Assembly (NCBI RefSeq): GCF_027925245.1
Contig: NZ_BSDP01000001.1
Coordinates: forward strand, 1,798,001 to 1,862,000
Direction of reading: 5' to 3'
DNA length: 64,000 nt
From: Agromyces rhizosphaerae
GTDB lineage: Bacteria; Actinomycetota; Actinomycetes; Actinomycetales; Microbacteriaceae
Part shown: in pieces, positions 1 to 9,191 of the stretch
How positions within the stretch are numbered: position 1 is the stretch's first letter
Layout: each line of letters opens with the position of its first letter
Made by a program: the position numbers and the translations under genes
Notes under the pieces: generated by a model
The model's input: only the letters and a program-made list of their open reading frames with translations
What the model was told of the DNA's origin: nothing
The model's database searches: none

Positions 1-627
1 GCGGTCGGCGACGACGGCCGCGTGGCCGGGCGCGACGCGTACGAGCTCGTGGTGACGCCCGCCGACCCCGACACGACGATCGGACGCATCGCGATCGCGG
101 TCGACGCCGAGACCGGCGTGCCGCTCGCGGTGGAGGTGGTCGCCCGAGGGGCATCCGACCCGGCCTTCACCGTCGGGTTCACGTCGGTGTCGTTCGACGC
201 GCCCGACCCGGCGCTCTTCGCGTTCACGCCGCCCGAGGGCTGGACCGTCACCGAGCAGCCGATCGAGGTGCCGAGCGACGAGGAGCTCGCCGCCATGGCC
301 GAGGGCGAGGGAGAGGCGCACGCGGGCGAGCCCGGCGATGCGCCGACCGTGGTGGGCGAGGGCTGGTCGTCGGTGGTCGTGTTCGACCCGGCCGAGATGG
401 CGGCGGATGCCCCCGAGACCGACGCGCCGGAGGCCGACGCGCCCGACGGAGCCATGCCCGACGCGGGCTTCGACCCGTCGCAGCTCGAGCAGCTCGCGAC
501 CCCGGTCGACGGTGGACTGCTGTTCCAGACCACGCTCGTGAACGTGCTGTTCGCCGACGACGGCCTGGTCTACGCGGGCGCCGTCACCCCGCAGGTGCTG
601 CTCGACGTCGCCGCCGGAACCCGCTGA
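1..627 (+). CDS. LolA-like / outer-membrane lipoprotein-sorting-type secreted protein (5' partial)
   Basis: The reading frame is open from base 1, so the gene starts upstream and its signal peptide is not visible; an internal GTG at 22 is unlikely to be the true start. What remains, about 208 residues, has the beta-strand pattern of LolA-fold proteins, with alternating hydrophobic strands and a stretch around PPEGWTV, interrupted by an acidic, Ala/Pro/Glu-rich insert (about residues 85-155 of the visible part). Actinobacterial relatives are secreted proteins of unproven function often found beside ABC transporters. Here it lies 3 nt before an ABC ATPase gene, so the three genes probably form one operon. 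Ligand and role are unknown. Confidence 0.7.
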   Translation, partial: AVGDDGRVAGRDAYELVVTPADPDTTIGRIAIAVDAETGVPLAVEVVARGASDPAFTVGFTSVSFDAPDPALFAFTPPEGWTVTEQPIEVPSDEELAAMAEGEGEAHAGEPGDAPTVVGEGWSSVVVFDPAEMAADAPETDAPEADAPDGAMPDAGFDPSQLEQLATPVDGGLLFQTTLVNVLFADDGLVYAGAVTPQVLLDVAAGTR

Positions 628-630
628 CGC

Positions 631-1584
631 GTGGCCGACCTCGCGATCGAGACCGGCGGTCTCACCAAGCGCTTCCGCCGCCAGGTCGCCGTCGATGGCA
701 TCGACCTGGCCGTGCCGCGCGGCGCGGTGTACGGGTTCCTCGGGCCGAACGGGTCGGGCAAGACCACGACGATCCGGATGCTGCTGGGCCTCGTCGGCGC
801 GACCGCCGGCGGCATGCGGGTGCTCGGCGAGGACATGCCGTCGTCGACCTCGACCGTGCTGCCCCGCGTGGGCGCCCTTGTCGAGGGGCCGGCGTTCGCC
901 CCGTTCCTCTCGGGGGCGGCGAACCTCGAGCGCCTCGACACGGCCGATCGCTCGGCGCCGGGGGCGACGCGTCGCGACCGCGTGGCATCCGCCCTCGAAC
1001 GGGTCGGACTCGCCCACGCCGCCCGCAAGAAGGCGCACGCCTACTCGCTCGGCATGAAGCAGCGCCTCGGCCTCGCCGGCGCCCTGCTCATGCCCCGCGA
1101 ACTGCTCGTGCTCGACGAGCCGACGAACGGACTCGACCCGCAGGGCACGCGCGAGGTGCGCGCGCTCATCCGCTCGTTCGCCGAGGACGGCACGACCGTG
1201 TTCGTGTCGAGCCACCTGCTCGCCGAGGTCGAGCAGCTCTGCACGCACGTCGGCGTGATGAGCGCGGGGCGGCTCGTCGCGCAGGGGCCGCTCGACGCGT
1301 TCCGCGACGGCGGTGCGGCGCGCGTGCACCTGCGCACGCCCGACGCCGGCCCTGCGCAGCGCGTGCTCGACCGGCTGGGGCTGACCGCGGATGCCGCTGA
1401 GCCGACCCCGCACGCCGACGGCGCCGACGTCGTGGCGACGCTGCCCGACGACGTGCGACCCGAGGAGGTCGTCGCGGCGCTCGTCGCCGACGGGGTGCGC
1501 GTGCGCGGTTTCGAGGTGCGGCACGCGAGCCTCGAGGAGCGGTTCGTGGCACTCACCGGGGAGGGGTTCGAGGTTGCGCGCTGA
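631..1584 (+). CDS. ABC-2 type transporter ATP-binding protein
   Basis: A 317-residue ATPase that would power the permease encoded immediately downstream. The Walker A motif is GPNGSGKT (about 38-45), the signature is SLGMKQ (139-144) and Walker B is LVLDEP (159-164) followed by the D-loop, all intact. The C-terminal 100 residues resemble the extra domain of the CcmA/drug-exporter class, including the late motif LEERF. It starts with GTG 3 nt after the LolA-like gene. Such ATPases usually serve export of drugs, lipids or peptides; the substrate cannot be told from sequence. Confidence 0.88.
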   Translation: MADLAIETGGLTKRFRRQVAVDGIDLAVPRGAVYGFLGPNGSGKTTTIRMLLGLVGATAGGMRVLGEDMPSSTSTVLPRVGALVEGPAFAPFLSGAANLERLDTADRSAPGATRRDRVASALERVGLAHAARKKAHAYSLGMKQRLGLAGALLMPRELLVLDEPTNGLDPQGTREVRALIRSFAEDGTTVFVSSHLLAEVEQLCTHVGVMSAGRLVAQGPLDAFRDGGAARVHLRTPDAGPAQRVLDRLGLTADAAEPTPHADGADVVATLPDDVRPEEVVAALVADGVRVRGFEVRHASLEERFVALTGEGFEVAR

Positions 1585-2542
1585 GGACGAGCCCGGGCCC
1601 GAGGCATCCGTGCGGTTCACCGGCCCGGATGAGCCGGAGCGGCGCGAGGAGCGCGTCGGGAAGTCCTTCGTGGCCGGGGCGTCCGTGGTCGGCGACGCCA
1701 TCGTGCACGCGGCTCCGGCGCGCCCGGCCCGCGGGCCGGGCCTCGCCCTGCTCGGCTCGGAGCTGCGCACCATGTTCCGGCGCTGGCGCACGTGGGCGAT
1801 GCTCGGGGCGCTGGCGCTCATCCCGATCCTCATCGCGGTGGCGGTGCGGCTGACGTCGGGCGAGGGCGGCGGGCCGCCGTTCCTCGATCAGGTCACGCAG
1901 AACGGCGTGTTCGTGGGCGTGACCGCGCTCGTGGTCGCGACGCCGCTGTTCCTGCCGCTCACGATCGCCGTGGTCTCGGGCGACACGATCGCGGGCGAGG
2001 CGAGCAACGGCACGCTGCGCTACCTGCTGCTGGCGCCGGCCGGGCGCGTGCGGCTGCTCGTGATCAAGTACGCGGGCGCCGCGGTGTTCTGCCTCGCGGC
2101 CGCGCTCACGGTCGTGGTCGCGGGCGTCGGCATCGGGGCGGTGCTGTTCCCGATCGGCCCGGTCACGCTGCTGTCGGGCGACACCGTGAGCCTCGGCGAG
2201 GGGCTGCTGCGCTTCCTCGCGATCGCCGGGTACGTTTCGGTCTCGATGCTCGGACTGTCGGCGATCGGCCTGTTCCTGTCGACCCTGACCCGGGTGCCGG
2301 TCGGGGCGATGGCGACGACAGCGATCCTCGCGGTGACCGCGCAGATCCTCGACGCGCTGCCCCAGCTCGAGTGGCTGCACCCCTGGCTGTTCACGCACTA
2401 CTGGCTCGACTTCGCCGACCTCATGCGCCAGCCGCCGTTCTGGGACACGTTCGCCGCGAACGCGCTGCTCCAGGCCGGCTACGTGGCGGTCTTCGGCGCG
2501 CTCGCCCTGGGTCGCATCCGCACCGCCGACATCCTCTCCTGA
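1574..2542 (+). CDS. ABC-2 type transporter permease
   Basis: About 322 residues with roughly six hydrophobic segments after a 60-residue charged N-terminus. The motif GEASNGTLRYLLLAP is typical of ABC-2 permeases. The start chosen is TTG 1574, preceded by a GAGG-rich stretch and overlapping the stop of the ATPase gene by 11 nt; GTG 1610 is an alternative. With the ATPase it should form a two-component membrane exporter, and the LolA-like protein would be its extracytoplasmic partner (inference from gene order). It is the last gene of its operon, because the next gene runs on the opposite strand. Confidence 0.85.
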   Translation: MRAEDEPGPEASVRFTGPDEPERREERVGKSFVAGASVVGDAIVHAAPARPARGPGLALLGSELRTMFRRWRTWAMLGALALIPILIAVAVRLTSGEGGGPPFLDQVTQNGVFVGVTALVVATPLFLPLTIAVVSGDTIAGEASNGTLRYLLLAPAGRVRLLVIKYAGAAVFCLAAALTVVVAGVGIGAVLFPIGPVTLLSGDTVSLGEGLLRFLAIAGYVSVSMLGLSAIGLFLSTLTRVPVGAMATTAILAVTAQILDALPQLEWLHPWLFTHYWLDFADLMRQPPFWDTFAANALLQAGYVAVFGALALGRIRTADILS

Positions 2543-2548
2543 CCCGAG

Positions 2549-3259
2549 TCAGCGGGCGCGGGGCGGGGCCACGCAGTAGTCGGCGAAGCGGCGCCACGGG
2601 GCATCCGGGTCGGTGTTGTCGACGATGGCCGTCGCGGCCGTGTTGGGGTGGGCGTCGTCGACGTACAGCTCCTGCGCGCCGGAGTAGCGGGCGGCGAGCG
2701 GGTCGTCGGGGTCGGTCGAGAGTCCGTCGCGCTCAGCGAGGCGCCGGGTGCGCTCGGCGGGATCGACCTCGAGCCAGACCGAGAAGTGCCACAGCCCGCG
2801 CAGCTCGGGGCGGTGCAGGAACGCGCCGTCGGCCACGAGCACCGCGTCGGGGCCCGCGGTGCGTGCGGGCTCGTCCACGGGCAGGTCGGTCGCCAGGTCG
2901 AACACGCGGGTGCGGAACGGCGGCTGCGGCGAGGCATCCGTCGCCCGCACCCGGAACGGTTCGACCAGATCGCGCCGGAACGCCCCGTCGTCGAAGGTGT
3001 CGTGGTAGTTGCCCCAGGCGGAGTGCCGGCCGCGCGCCCAGCGCTCGGCGCTCGGCCGGGCGAAGTCGTCATGCGAGGCCTCGACGACCTCGACGCCGCG
3101 TTCGCGCAGCACCTCCGCGAGGTCGTGCCCGAAGCGGGACTTGCCCGCGCCCTTCGGGCCGTCGATGCCGATCATGCGTCGTCCGCGCGGAGTGAGCGCG
3201 AGGAACTCGTCGGCGAGGGCGTCGAGCACCTGCCGGCGCTGCGCGGAGAGCTCGGTCAC
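2549..3259 (-). CDS. P-loop nucleoside/uridine kinase-like protein
   Basis: A 236-residue cytoplasmic protein. Walker A is GPKGAGKS (about 34-41), followed by an SHDDF segment that corresponds to the substrate-binding aspartates of uridine kinase and AAA_33-type kinases, and an RxxRxxxR lid-like stretch around 168-176. It most resembles actinobacterial uridine-kinase-related proteins, but the phosphate acceptor is not certain. It starts with GTG 3259, and a TAGCCT -10 box ends 6 nt upstream, so the mRNA is probably leaderless. It converges with the ABC permease gene, with 6 nt between the two stops. Confidence 0.75.
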   Translation of the reverse strand: MTELSAQRRQVLDALADEFLALTPRGRRMIGIDGPKGAGKSRFGHDLAEVLRERGVEVVEASHDDFARPSAERWARGRHSAWGNYHDTFDDGAFRRDLVEPFRVRATDASPQPPFRTRVFDLATDLPVDEPARTAGPDAVLVADGAFLHRPELRGLWHFSVWLEVDPAERTRRLAERDGLSTDPDDPLAARYSGAQELYVDDAHPNTAATAIVDNTDPDAPWRRFADYCVAPPRAR

Positions 3260-3265
3260 CGGATC

Positions 3266-3271
3266 AGGCTA
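3266..3271 (-). promoter_or_regulatory. -10 box (TAGCCT) of kinase-like gene
   Basis: TAGCCT, a TAnnnT box, lies 6 nt before the GTG start, which fits a leaderless transcript. No clear -35 hexamer is visible. Confidence 0.5.
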
Positions 3272-3311
3272 CGCCCGCCCGGGCGCGGGTCGGGCGACGG
3301 ATGCCTCGGGC

Positions 3312-4625
3312 TCAGCAGCATCCGCCCGCCGAGCCGTCGGTCGAGCAGGCGCCCGTCGCCGGCAGCGTGAGCTCGACCGACGCGGCACCGGCGGCATCGC
3401 CCGCCAGCCACGCGGCGATCGAGCGCACCTGCTCGTAGCCGGTCGCGGCGAGGAACGTCGGCGCGCGGCCGTAGCTCTTCATGCCGGCGAGGAAGAAGGC
3501 GGGCTCCGGATGCGCCAGCTCGGCGTATCCGTGCGGCTCGACCGTGCCGCAGGTGTGCACGTTCGGGTCGATCATCGGGGCGAGGCGCTTCGGCGCCTCG
3601 ACCACGTCGTCGAGCTCGAGGCGGATTTCGCGGAGCATCTCGAGGTCGGGCCGGAAGCCGGTCGCGTTGACGACGAGGTCGAACTCGCGGGTCACGAGGT
3701 CGCCGGCGCGCGACCCGGTCACCAGCACGGCACCGTCGGCGGATGCCCCGAGGCGCACGATCTCGAACCGGTCGAGCAGCCCGATCTCGCCGACGTCGAC
3801 GGCGCGGTCGACGTTCTGGCCGATCGTGGCGCGCGCGGGCAGCCCGTCGTCATCGCTCGAGGTGAGGCGCGCGGCCCGGCTGGACCGGATCGCCCACGTG
3901 ACCGACGTGCCCGGCTCTTCGCGGGCGAGGTCGACCAGGGCGAGCAGCGTGTGCGCCGCCGAGTGCCCGGCGCCGACGACGAGCGTGCGGCGGCCCGCGA
4001 AGCGCGCGCGGTCACGGCCGAGCACGTCGGGCAGCGGCGGCACGATGCGGTCGGCGACCCCGGCCGCACCGAGCGGGTCGAGGCCGTTCGACCCGAGCCG
4101 GTTCGGCGTGCGGATGGTGCCCGATGCGTCGATCACGGCGCGGGCGCGCAGCTCGGCGACCTCGCCGTCGACGTCGCGCGTGCGGAGCACGAACGGGGCG
4201 GCGGCGCGGCCGGTGGTGCGCGTGCGGTCCATGCCCTCGCGGCTGACCGCGAGCACCTCGACGCCGGTGCGGAGGTGCGGGGCCAGCGCGGGGAGGGCGG
4301 CGAGCGGCTCGAGGTAGTCGTCGACGAACTGGTCGCCCGTGGGCAGGCGCGCGGGGTTCGGCGCGGTCCAGCCGGCGGCGTCGAGCAACTCGCGGGCGGC
4401 CGGGTCGACCAGCAGCGCCCACGAGGAGAAGAGCCGCACGTGCCCCCACGAGCGGATGCCGGCGCCGACGTGCGGGCCGGCCTCGAGCACCGTGAACGGG
4501 ATGTCGCGGGCGTGCAGTTCGGCGGCGGCGGCGAGCCCGATGGGGCCCGCGCCGATGATCGCGACCGGCAGTGCGTCGAGGCGGGGGCGGCTCGTGATGG
4601 GTGGCATGAGGTCGACGAGGGTCAT
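3312..4625 (-). CDS. ars-locus FAD-dependent NAD(P)-binding oxidoreductase (flavin monooxygenase-like)
   Basis: A 437-residue flavoprotein. An N-terminal FAD Rossmann motif GAGPIG (about 25-30) is followed by a second dinucleotide motif VVGAGHSAAH near the middle and the closing ATGF-like motif NATGFRPD, the layout of flavin-containing monooxygenases and ArsO-type proteins. The C-terminus ends in a Cys-rich tail (Cys near GACSTDG and a final CC), which could bind a thiophilic metalloid (inference). The ATG at 4625 has an AGGAGA ribosome site 6 nt upstream. It diverges from arsR, and a 16-bp ArsR-type palindrome lies just upstream of its ribosome site, so it is probably arsenite-induced. The exact reaction is unknown. 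Confidence 0.8.
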   Translation of the reverse strand: MTLVDLMPPITSRPRLDALPVAIIGAGPIGLAAAAELHARDIPFTVLEAGPHVGAGIRSWGHVRLFSSWALLVDPAARELLDAAGWTAPNPARLPTGDQFVDDYLEPLAALPALAPHLRTGVEVLAVSREGMDRTRTTGRAAAPFVLRTRDVDGEVAELRARAVIDASGTIRTPNRLGSNGLDPLGAAGVADRIVPPLPDVLGRDRARFAGRRTLVVGAGHSAAHTLLALVDLAREEPGTSVTWAIRSSRAARLTSSDDDGLPARATIGQNVDRAVDVGEIGLLDRFEIVRLGASADGAVLVTGSRAGDLVTREFDLVVNATGFRPDLEMLREIRLELDDVVEAPKRLAPMIDPNVHTCGTVEPHGYAELAHPEPAFFLAGMKSYGRAPTFLAATGYEQVRSIAAWLAGDAAGAASVELTLPATGACSTDGSAGGCC

Positions 4626-4637
4626 AGTGTCTCCTGT

Positions 4638-4653
4638 ATCGATGATCATCGAT
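4638..4653. promoter_or_regulatory. ArsR-type operator 1 (perfect palindrome)
   Basis: ATCGATGATCATCGAT is a perfect 16-bp palindrome between the divergent oxidoreductase and arsR starts. It lies downstream of the likely oxidoreductase -10 box (TATAGT, reverse strand, 4669-4674), where bound repressor would block transcription. Actinobacterial ArsR operators commonly carry ATCGAT-type half-sites. Confidence 0.7.
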
Positions 4654-4671
4654 GTATCGTGCAGCACGACT

Positions 4672-4691
4672 ATATCGATGAACGTCGATAT
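4672..4691. promoter_or_regulatory. ArsR-type operator 2
   Basis: ATATCGA and TCGATAT, separated by 6 nt, form a second inverted repeat whose core matches operator 1 at 12 of 16 positions. It lies 36 bp from operator 1, centre to centre, and ends just upstream of the arsR -10 box, so one repressor could close both divergent promoters. Confidence 0.68.
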
Positions 4692-4695
4692 GCGG

Positions 4696-4701
4696 TAGCG
4701 T
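4696..4701 (+). promoter_or_regulatory. arsR -10 box (TAGCGT)
   Basis: TAGCGT ends 7 nt before GTG 4709. This spacing decides the arsR start: a GTG at 4700 lies inside the -10 box and is therefore unlikely. Confidence 0.55.
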
Positions 4702-4708
4702 GTTCCGC

Positions 4709-5134
4709 GTGACCAGCCGACCCATCGCCCTCCTCGACGCCCCCGACGGCGCCACGATCGTCGACGCGGCCCCGGCGGCCGGTGCCGTGACGGTCGGCGC
4801 CGACTCCGCCGCATCCGCCGCCGCCTGCTGCGCACCGCTCGTCACCGAGCCGCTCGGCCACGACGAGGCCGTCGAGCTCGCGCACGCGCTCAAGGCGCTC
4901 GCCGACCCGACGCGTCTGCGCCTGATGTCGATCGTCGCCGCGTCCGAGGGCGGCGAGGCGTGCGTCTGCGACCTGATCGAGCCGGTCGGGCTCAGCCAGT
5001 CCACGGTCTCGCATCACCTCAAGGTGCTGACCGAGGCCGGGTTCCTCACCCGGTCGCAGCGCGGCACCTGGGCGTACTTCTCGCTCGTCCCCGGCGCGCT
5101 CGAGGGCCTCGCCGCCGTGCTGGGCGACGCGTGA
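4709..5134 (+). CDS. arsR: ArsR-family arsenite-responsive repressor
   Basis: About 141 residues with a winged helix-turn-helix: LKALADPTRLRLMSIV, then SQSTVSHHLKVLTEAG as the recognition helix, then the wing. The ACVCDL motif and an adjacent Cys pair (CC, near residue 33) match the three-cysteine arsenite site described for Corynebacterium CgArsR (an N-terminal CC pair plus one Cys in the CVCDL region). Arsenite binding should release the protein from the two palindromes upstream. The start is GTG 4709, probably leaderless. The stop overlaps the aquaporin start as GTGA, so the two genes are co-transcribed. Confidence 0.93.
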   Translation: MTSRPIALLDAPDGATIVDAAPAAGAVTVGADSAASAAACCAPLVTEPLGHDEAVELAHALKALADPTRLRLMSIVAASEGGEACVCDLIEPVGLSQSTVSHHLKVLTEAGFLTRSQRGTWAYFSLVPGALEGLAAVLGDA

Positions 5135-5808
5135 ACGCGGCATCCGCCCGCCGTCTCACCGCGGAGTTCCTGGGCAGTGCCGGGCTCGCGACCGTCGTGA
5201 TCGGCTCCGGCATCATGGGCGCCTCGCTCACCGACGACACCGGTCTCGCGCTGCTGATCAACTCGATCGCGACCGCGTTCGGGCTCGCCGTGCTGATCCT
5301 CGCGTACCAGACCGTCAGCGGCGCGCACTTCAACCCCGTGGTCTCGCTCGTCGACGCCGCGCTGGGATACCGCGGCTGGGGCGACGTGGCGCGCTACATC
5401 CCGGTGCAGGTGATCGGATGCCTCGCCGGCGCCGTCGTCGCCAACCTCATGTTCGCGCTGCCCGCCGCCACCTGGAGCACGACCGATCGCGCGACGCCCG
5501 CGCACCTGCTCGCCGAGGTCGTCGCGACCGCCGGGCTCGTCGGGCTGATCTTCGCGCTCGCACGCACGGGGCGTGCCGCGTGGGCCGGGCCCGCCGTCGG
5601 CGCGTACATCGGCGCGGCGTACTTCTTCACGTCGTCGACGAGCTTCGCGAACCCGGCGATCACGGTCGGCCGCATGATCTCGGACACGTTCGCGGGCATC
5701 GCCCCGGCATCCGTGCTCCCCTACATCGGCGCGCAGCTCGTGGGCGCGGCGATCGCGCTCGTCGTCGTGCGCTTCCTCTTCCCGAAGCCGCTGCCGCACG
5801 CCGCCTGA
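5131..5808 (+). CDS. MIP-family aquaglyceroporin, arsenic-linked (AqpS-like)
   Basis: A 225-residue integral membrane protein with about six helices. The two half-helix NPA-type motifs are HFNPVVSL (first, altered NPV) and FANPAITV (second, canonical). An altered first NPA box is common in arsenic-operon aquaporins. It overlaps arsR by 4 nt. In Sinorhizobium, AqpS works with an arsenate reductase as an arsenite exit channel. No arsC or arsenite pump is seen here, so this channel plus the oxidoreductase may be the whole local resistance unit (inference). It converges with the ABC ATPase gene, leaving 17 nt. Confidence 0.87.
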   Translation: MNAASARRLTAEFLGSAGLATVVIGSGIMGASLTDDTGLALLINSIATAFGLAVLILAYQTVSGAHFNPVVSLVDAALGYRGWGDVARYIPVQVIGCLAGAVVANLMFALPAATWSTTDRATPAHLLAEVVATAGLVGLIFALARTGRAAWAGPAVGAYIGAAYFFTSSTSFANPAITVGRMISDTFAGIAPASVLPYIGAQLVGAAIALVVVRFLFPKPLPHAA

Positions 5809-5825
5809 ACCGGCGCCAGTGCTCG

Positions 5826-6721
<896 letters not shown>

Positions 6722-6725
<4 letters not shown>

Positions 6726-7882
6726 GAGATCCTCCGGCTGCGGAGCATGATCAGGGCGAATACGGGTCCGCCGATGAGGGCGGTGAGGATGCCGACGGGC
6801 AGCTCGCGCGGGTCGAAGAGCGTGCGCGCGCCGGTGTCGGCCCAGACGAGGAACAGCGCGCCCGCGAGGGCGGACAGCGGCAGCAGGGCGCGGTGGCGCG
6901 AGCCGACGAGCAGGCGAACGGCGTGCGGGAGGATCAGGCCGACGAATCCGATCGCCCCGGAGACCGCGACGAGCGCGCCCGTGAGCAGCGCGGTGCCGGT
7001 GAGCAGCAGCGCGCGGCTGCGGCCGACGTGCACGCCGAGCGCCGCGGCCGCGGTGTCGCCGAACGCGAAGGCGTCGAGCGTGCGCGCGCTCGCGATGAGC
7101 GGCAGCCCGATGAGCACGACGGCGCCACCGGCGATCGCGACCGACGTCCAGTCGGTGCCGGCGAGCGAGCCGAGCAGCCAGTTGAGGATCTCGCGGTAGC
7201 TGTCGCCGGTCGCGCTCCAGAAGATGACGAGGCTCGTGATCGCGCCGAACACGCTCGACACGGCGAGGCCGGCGAGCACGGTGCGGGTCGGCGTGAGCGT
7301 GCCGGCGGCGCTCGCGAGGCCGAGCGTCGCGACGAGGGCGACGAGCGCGCCGGCGAACGCGGCGACCGGCAGCAGCAGGCCCGCGCCGAGCACGATCACC
7401 ACGACCGCGCCGACCGACGCGCCCGACGAGAGGCCGAGCAGGTACGGGTCGGCGAGCGGATTGCGCGTGAGCGCCTGCATGACCGCGCCGCACAGCGCGA
7501 GGCCGGCGCCGACCGCGGCGGCGGTGAGCACGCGCGGCATGCGCAGCTCCCAGACGATGCCGTCGCGCAGCGGCGACAGGGTCGGCTCGCCGACGCCGAG
7601 GTGCGCGAGCACGCTCGCGAGCACGTCGGCGGGGCTGAGGCTGGCGGGTCCGATGGTCACGGCCACGACGACGGATGCCACGAGGGCGACGCCGAGCAGC
7701 ACCGCCCAGCCCGCTGTGCGCAGGCCCCGTCGCGCGCCGCGCGGCGGCGTGCCGCGTGCAGCGGAACCTACCGGCGCGTCCGGAGCGGAACCCGGCGCCG
7801 CCCCGGACGCAGCGGCGCCCGCACGCGCGGACGCCGCGGTGGCGCGCGACGCGCGCTCCGTGGCATCCGTCTGCTGTGTCAT
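6722..7882 (-). CDS. FecCD-family ABC permease (proposed F420-0 importer)
   Basis: A 386-residue membrane protein with about ten helices after a 60-residue Ala/Pro-rich cytoplasmic extension. The hallmarks NPLADPYLLGLSSGASVGA and FVGLILPHAVR are those of FecCD/BtuC permeases. The ATG at 7882 follows the binding-protein stop by 2 nt, and the stop overlaps the ATPase start. It should form the channel of the importer with the ATPase downstream and the lipoprotein upstream. Confidence 0.88.
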
Positions 7883-7884
7883 GA

Positions 7885-8883
7885 CTACCCGAGCTCCTCG
7901 AGCTGCGCGACGATGGACTCGACCGCGCTCACGTTGCGCACGCCGGCCTCGGTCGCGGGGAAGTCGACGATCACGTAGCGCTGCTGCTGCACGGCGGGCA
8001 GCGCGGCGGTCGCGGGGTTCGACTCGAGCAGCGCGATCTTCTGGTCGGCGGTGTTCCAGGCGGCGTCGACCAGCACGATCACGTCGGGCTCGGCGTCGAC
8101 GATCGCCTCCCAGCCCATCGAGGTCCACGTGTCGTGCACGTCGGCGGCGATGTTGGTGAGCCCGGCGGCGTCCATGATCATCTGCGGTGCGCCGATGCCC
8201 GCGCCGACGTACGGGGTGTCCTCGCCCGAGCTGTACCAGAGCGCGGTGAGGCCCTCGGAGTTCGGCACGATCGCGTCGAGTGCGGCCTGCTGCCCGGCGA
8301 TGAGCCCCTCGGCTGCGGCGGGCACGTCGAAGATCGCGCCGGCCTCGGTGAACTCCGCGAACACCTCGTCGAAGGTGAGCGGGTCGGGCATGTAGCCCTC
8401 GGCCTTGCACGCTGCGGGGGCGACGTAGGTGTGCACGCCGAGCTGCTCGAGCGTGTCGCGCTCGCCGGCGCCGTCGGCCGAGAAGTTCGACTCCCACCCG
8501 GCGAAGACCAGGTCGGGCTCGGCGGCGAGGGTGACCTCCTGCGACGGCACGCGGTCGCTCAGCACGGGGATCTCGTCGGACAGCCCCGAGTACGCCTCGG
8601 GCACGGGCCCGTCGGTGAACGCGACGCCGACGATGCGGTCGCCGAGGCCGAGCGCGAGCATCAGCTCGTAGGTCGACGACTTGACGGTGACCACGCGCTC
8701 GGGGGCGGCGTCGAAGGTCACCTCGGTGCCGCAGTTGTCGATCGTGAGCGGGTAGCCGGCGGCGGCCTCGGGCGCACCGGTCTCGGCGGGTGCGTCGGCG
8801 GTCGCGCAGCCGGCGAGCAGCAGGGCGGCGAGGGGGAGGGTCGCCGCGAGGGCGCGGCGGGGGGAGACGGATGCAGCGGGCAT
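7885..8883 (-). CDS. Solute-binding lipoprotein, TroA/BtuF-like (proposed F420-0 binding protein)
   Basis: A 332-residue lipoprotein with signal peptide and lipobox LLLAGC (Cys at 26). The mature part begins LTIDNCGTEVTF with ERVVTVKSSTYELMLALGLGDRIVG, a pattern I recall from the family proposed to bind F420-0 in actinobacteria; that assignment rests on gene association, not biochemistry. Siderophore or cobamide binding is the alternative. GGAAGG precedes the ATG. It is the first gene of the importer operon. cofD, the enzyme that makes F420-0, lies 13 kb away in the same window, which supports the F420 reading only indirectly. Confidence 0.78.
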   Translation of the reverse strand: MPAASVSPRRALAATLPLAALLLAGCATADAPAETGAPEAAAGYPLTIDNCGTEVTFDAAPERVVTVKSSTYELMLALGLGDRIVGVAFTDGPVPEAYSGLSDEIPVLSDRVPSQEVTLAAEPDLVFAGWESNFSADGAGERDTLEQLGVHTYVAPAACKAEGYMPDPLTFDEVFAEFTEAGAIFDVPAAAEGLIAGQQAALDAIVPNSEGLTALWYSSGEDTPYVGAGIGAPQMIMDAAGLTNIAADVHDTWTSMGWEAIVDAEPDVIVLVDAAWNTADQKIALLESNPATAALPAVQQQRYVIVDFPATEAGVRNVSAVESIVAQLEELG

Positions 8884-9191
8884 GGGGCCTTCCGGGTCGG
8901 CACAGCGGAGGTGCAGCGGATGTGCGGCAGCAAGAGGTGCACGGATCCGACGAACGTCGGCGACTCGACCCAAAGCCCGGGCCTTCGCACCGGTCAGAGC
9001 AGGACCGGCGGTCGTTCGGCAGCATACTCCGGAGCCGATTCGGAAATCAATACTGGATTCTGGATCCAGAATCCGACATGATGAACGTGCGGGCCGATCG
9101 GAGACCTCCGACACCGGCGCAGGCGGGCGATCGATCGCCCGGCCGTCCGGATCCCGCGCACCACGTCGTTCGATCCGAGAGGACCGCATCC
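8884..9191. other. Divergent intergenic region with operator
   Basis: This 308-nt gap separates the importer operon from catabolic cluster 1. It is less GC-rich around 9030-9080, where the 20-bp palindrome lies. No small gene or RNA is recognisable in the remainder. Confidence 0.5.
9055..9074. promoter_or_regulatory. GGAT-N5-ATCC operator, overlapping double site
   Basis: GGATTCTGGATCCAGAATCC is a perfect 20-bp palindrome that contains two overlapping GGAT-N5-ATCC sites. The same spacing and an AAT-rich left flank recur at 17099 and 17211. It lies 118 nt before the alpha/beta hydrolase ATG. The form fits a FadR-type GntR repressor, but no such regulator is encoded in the window. Confidence 0.65.
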
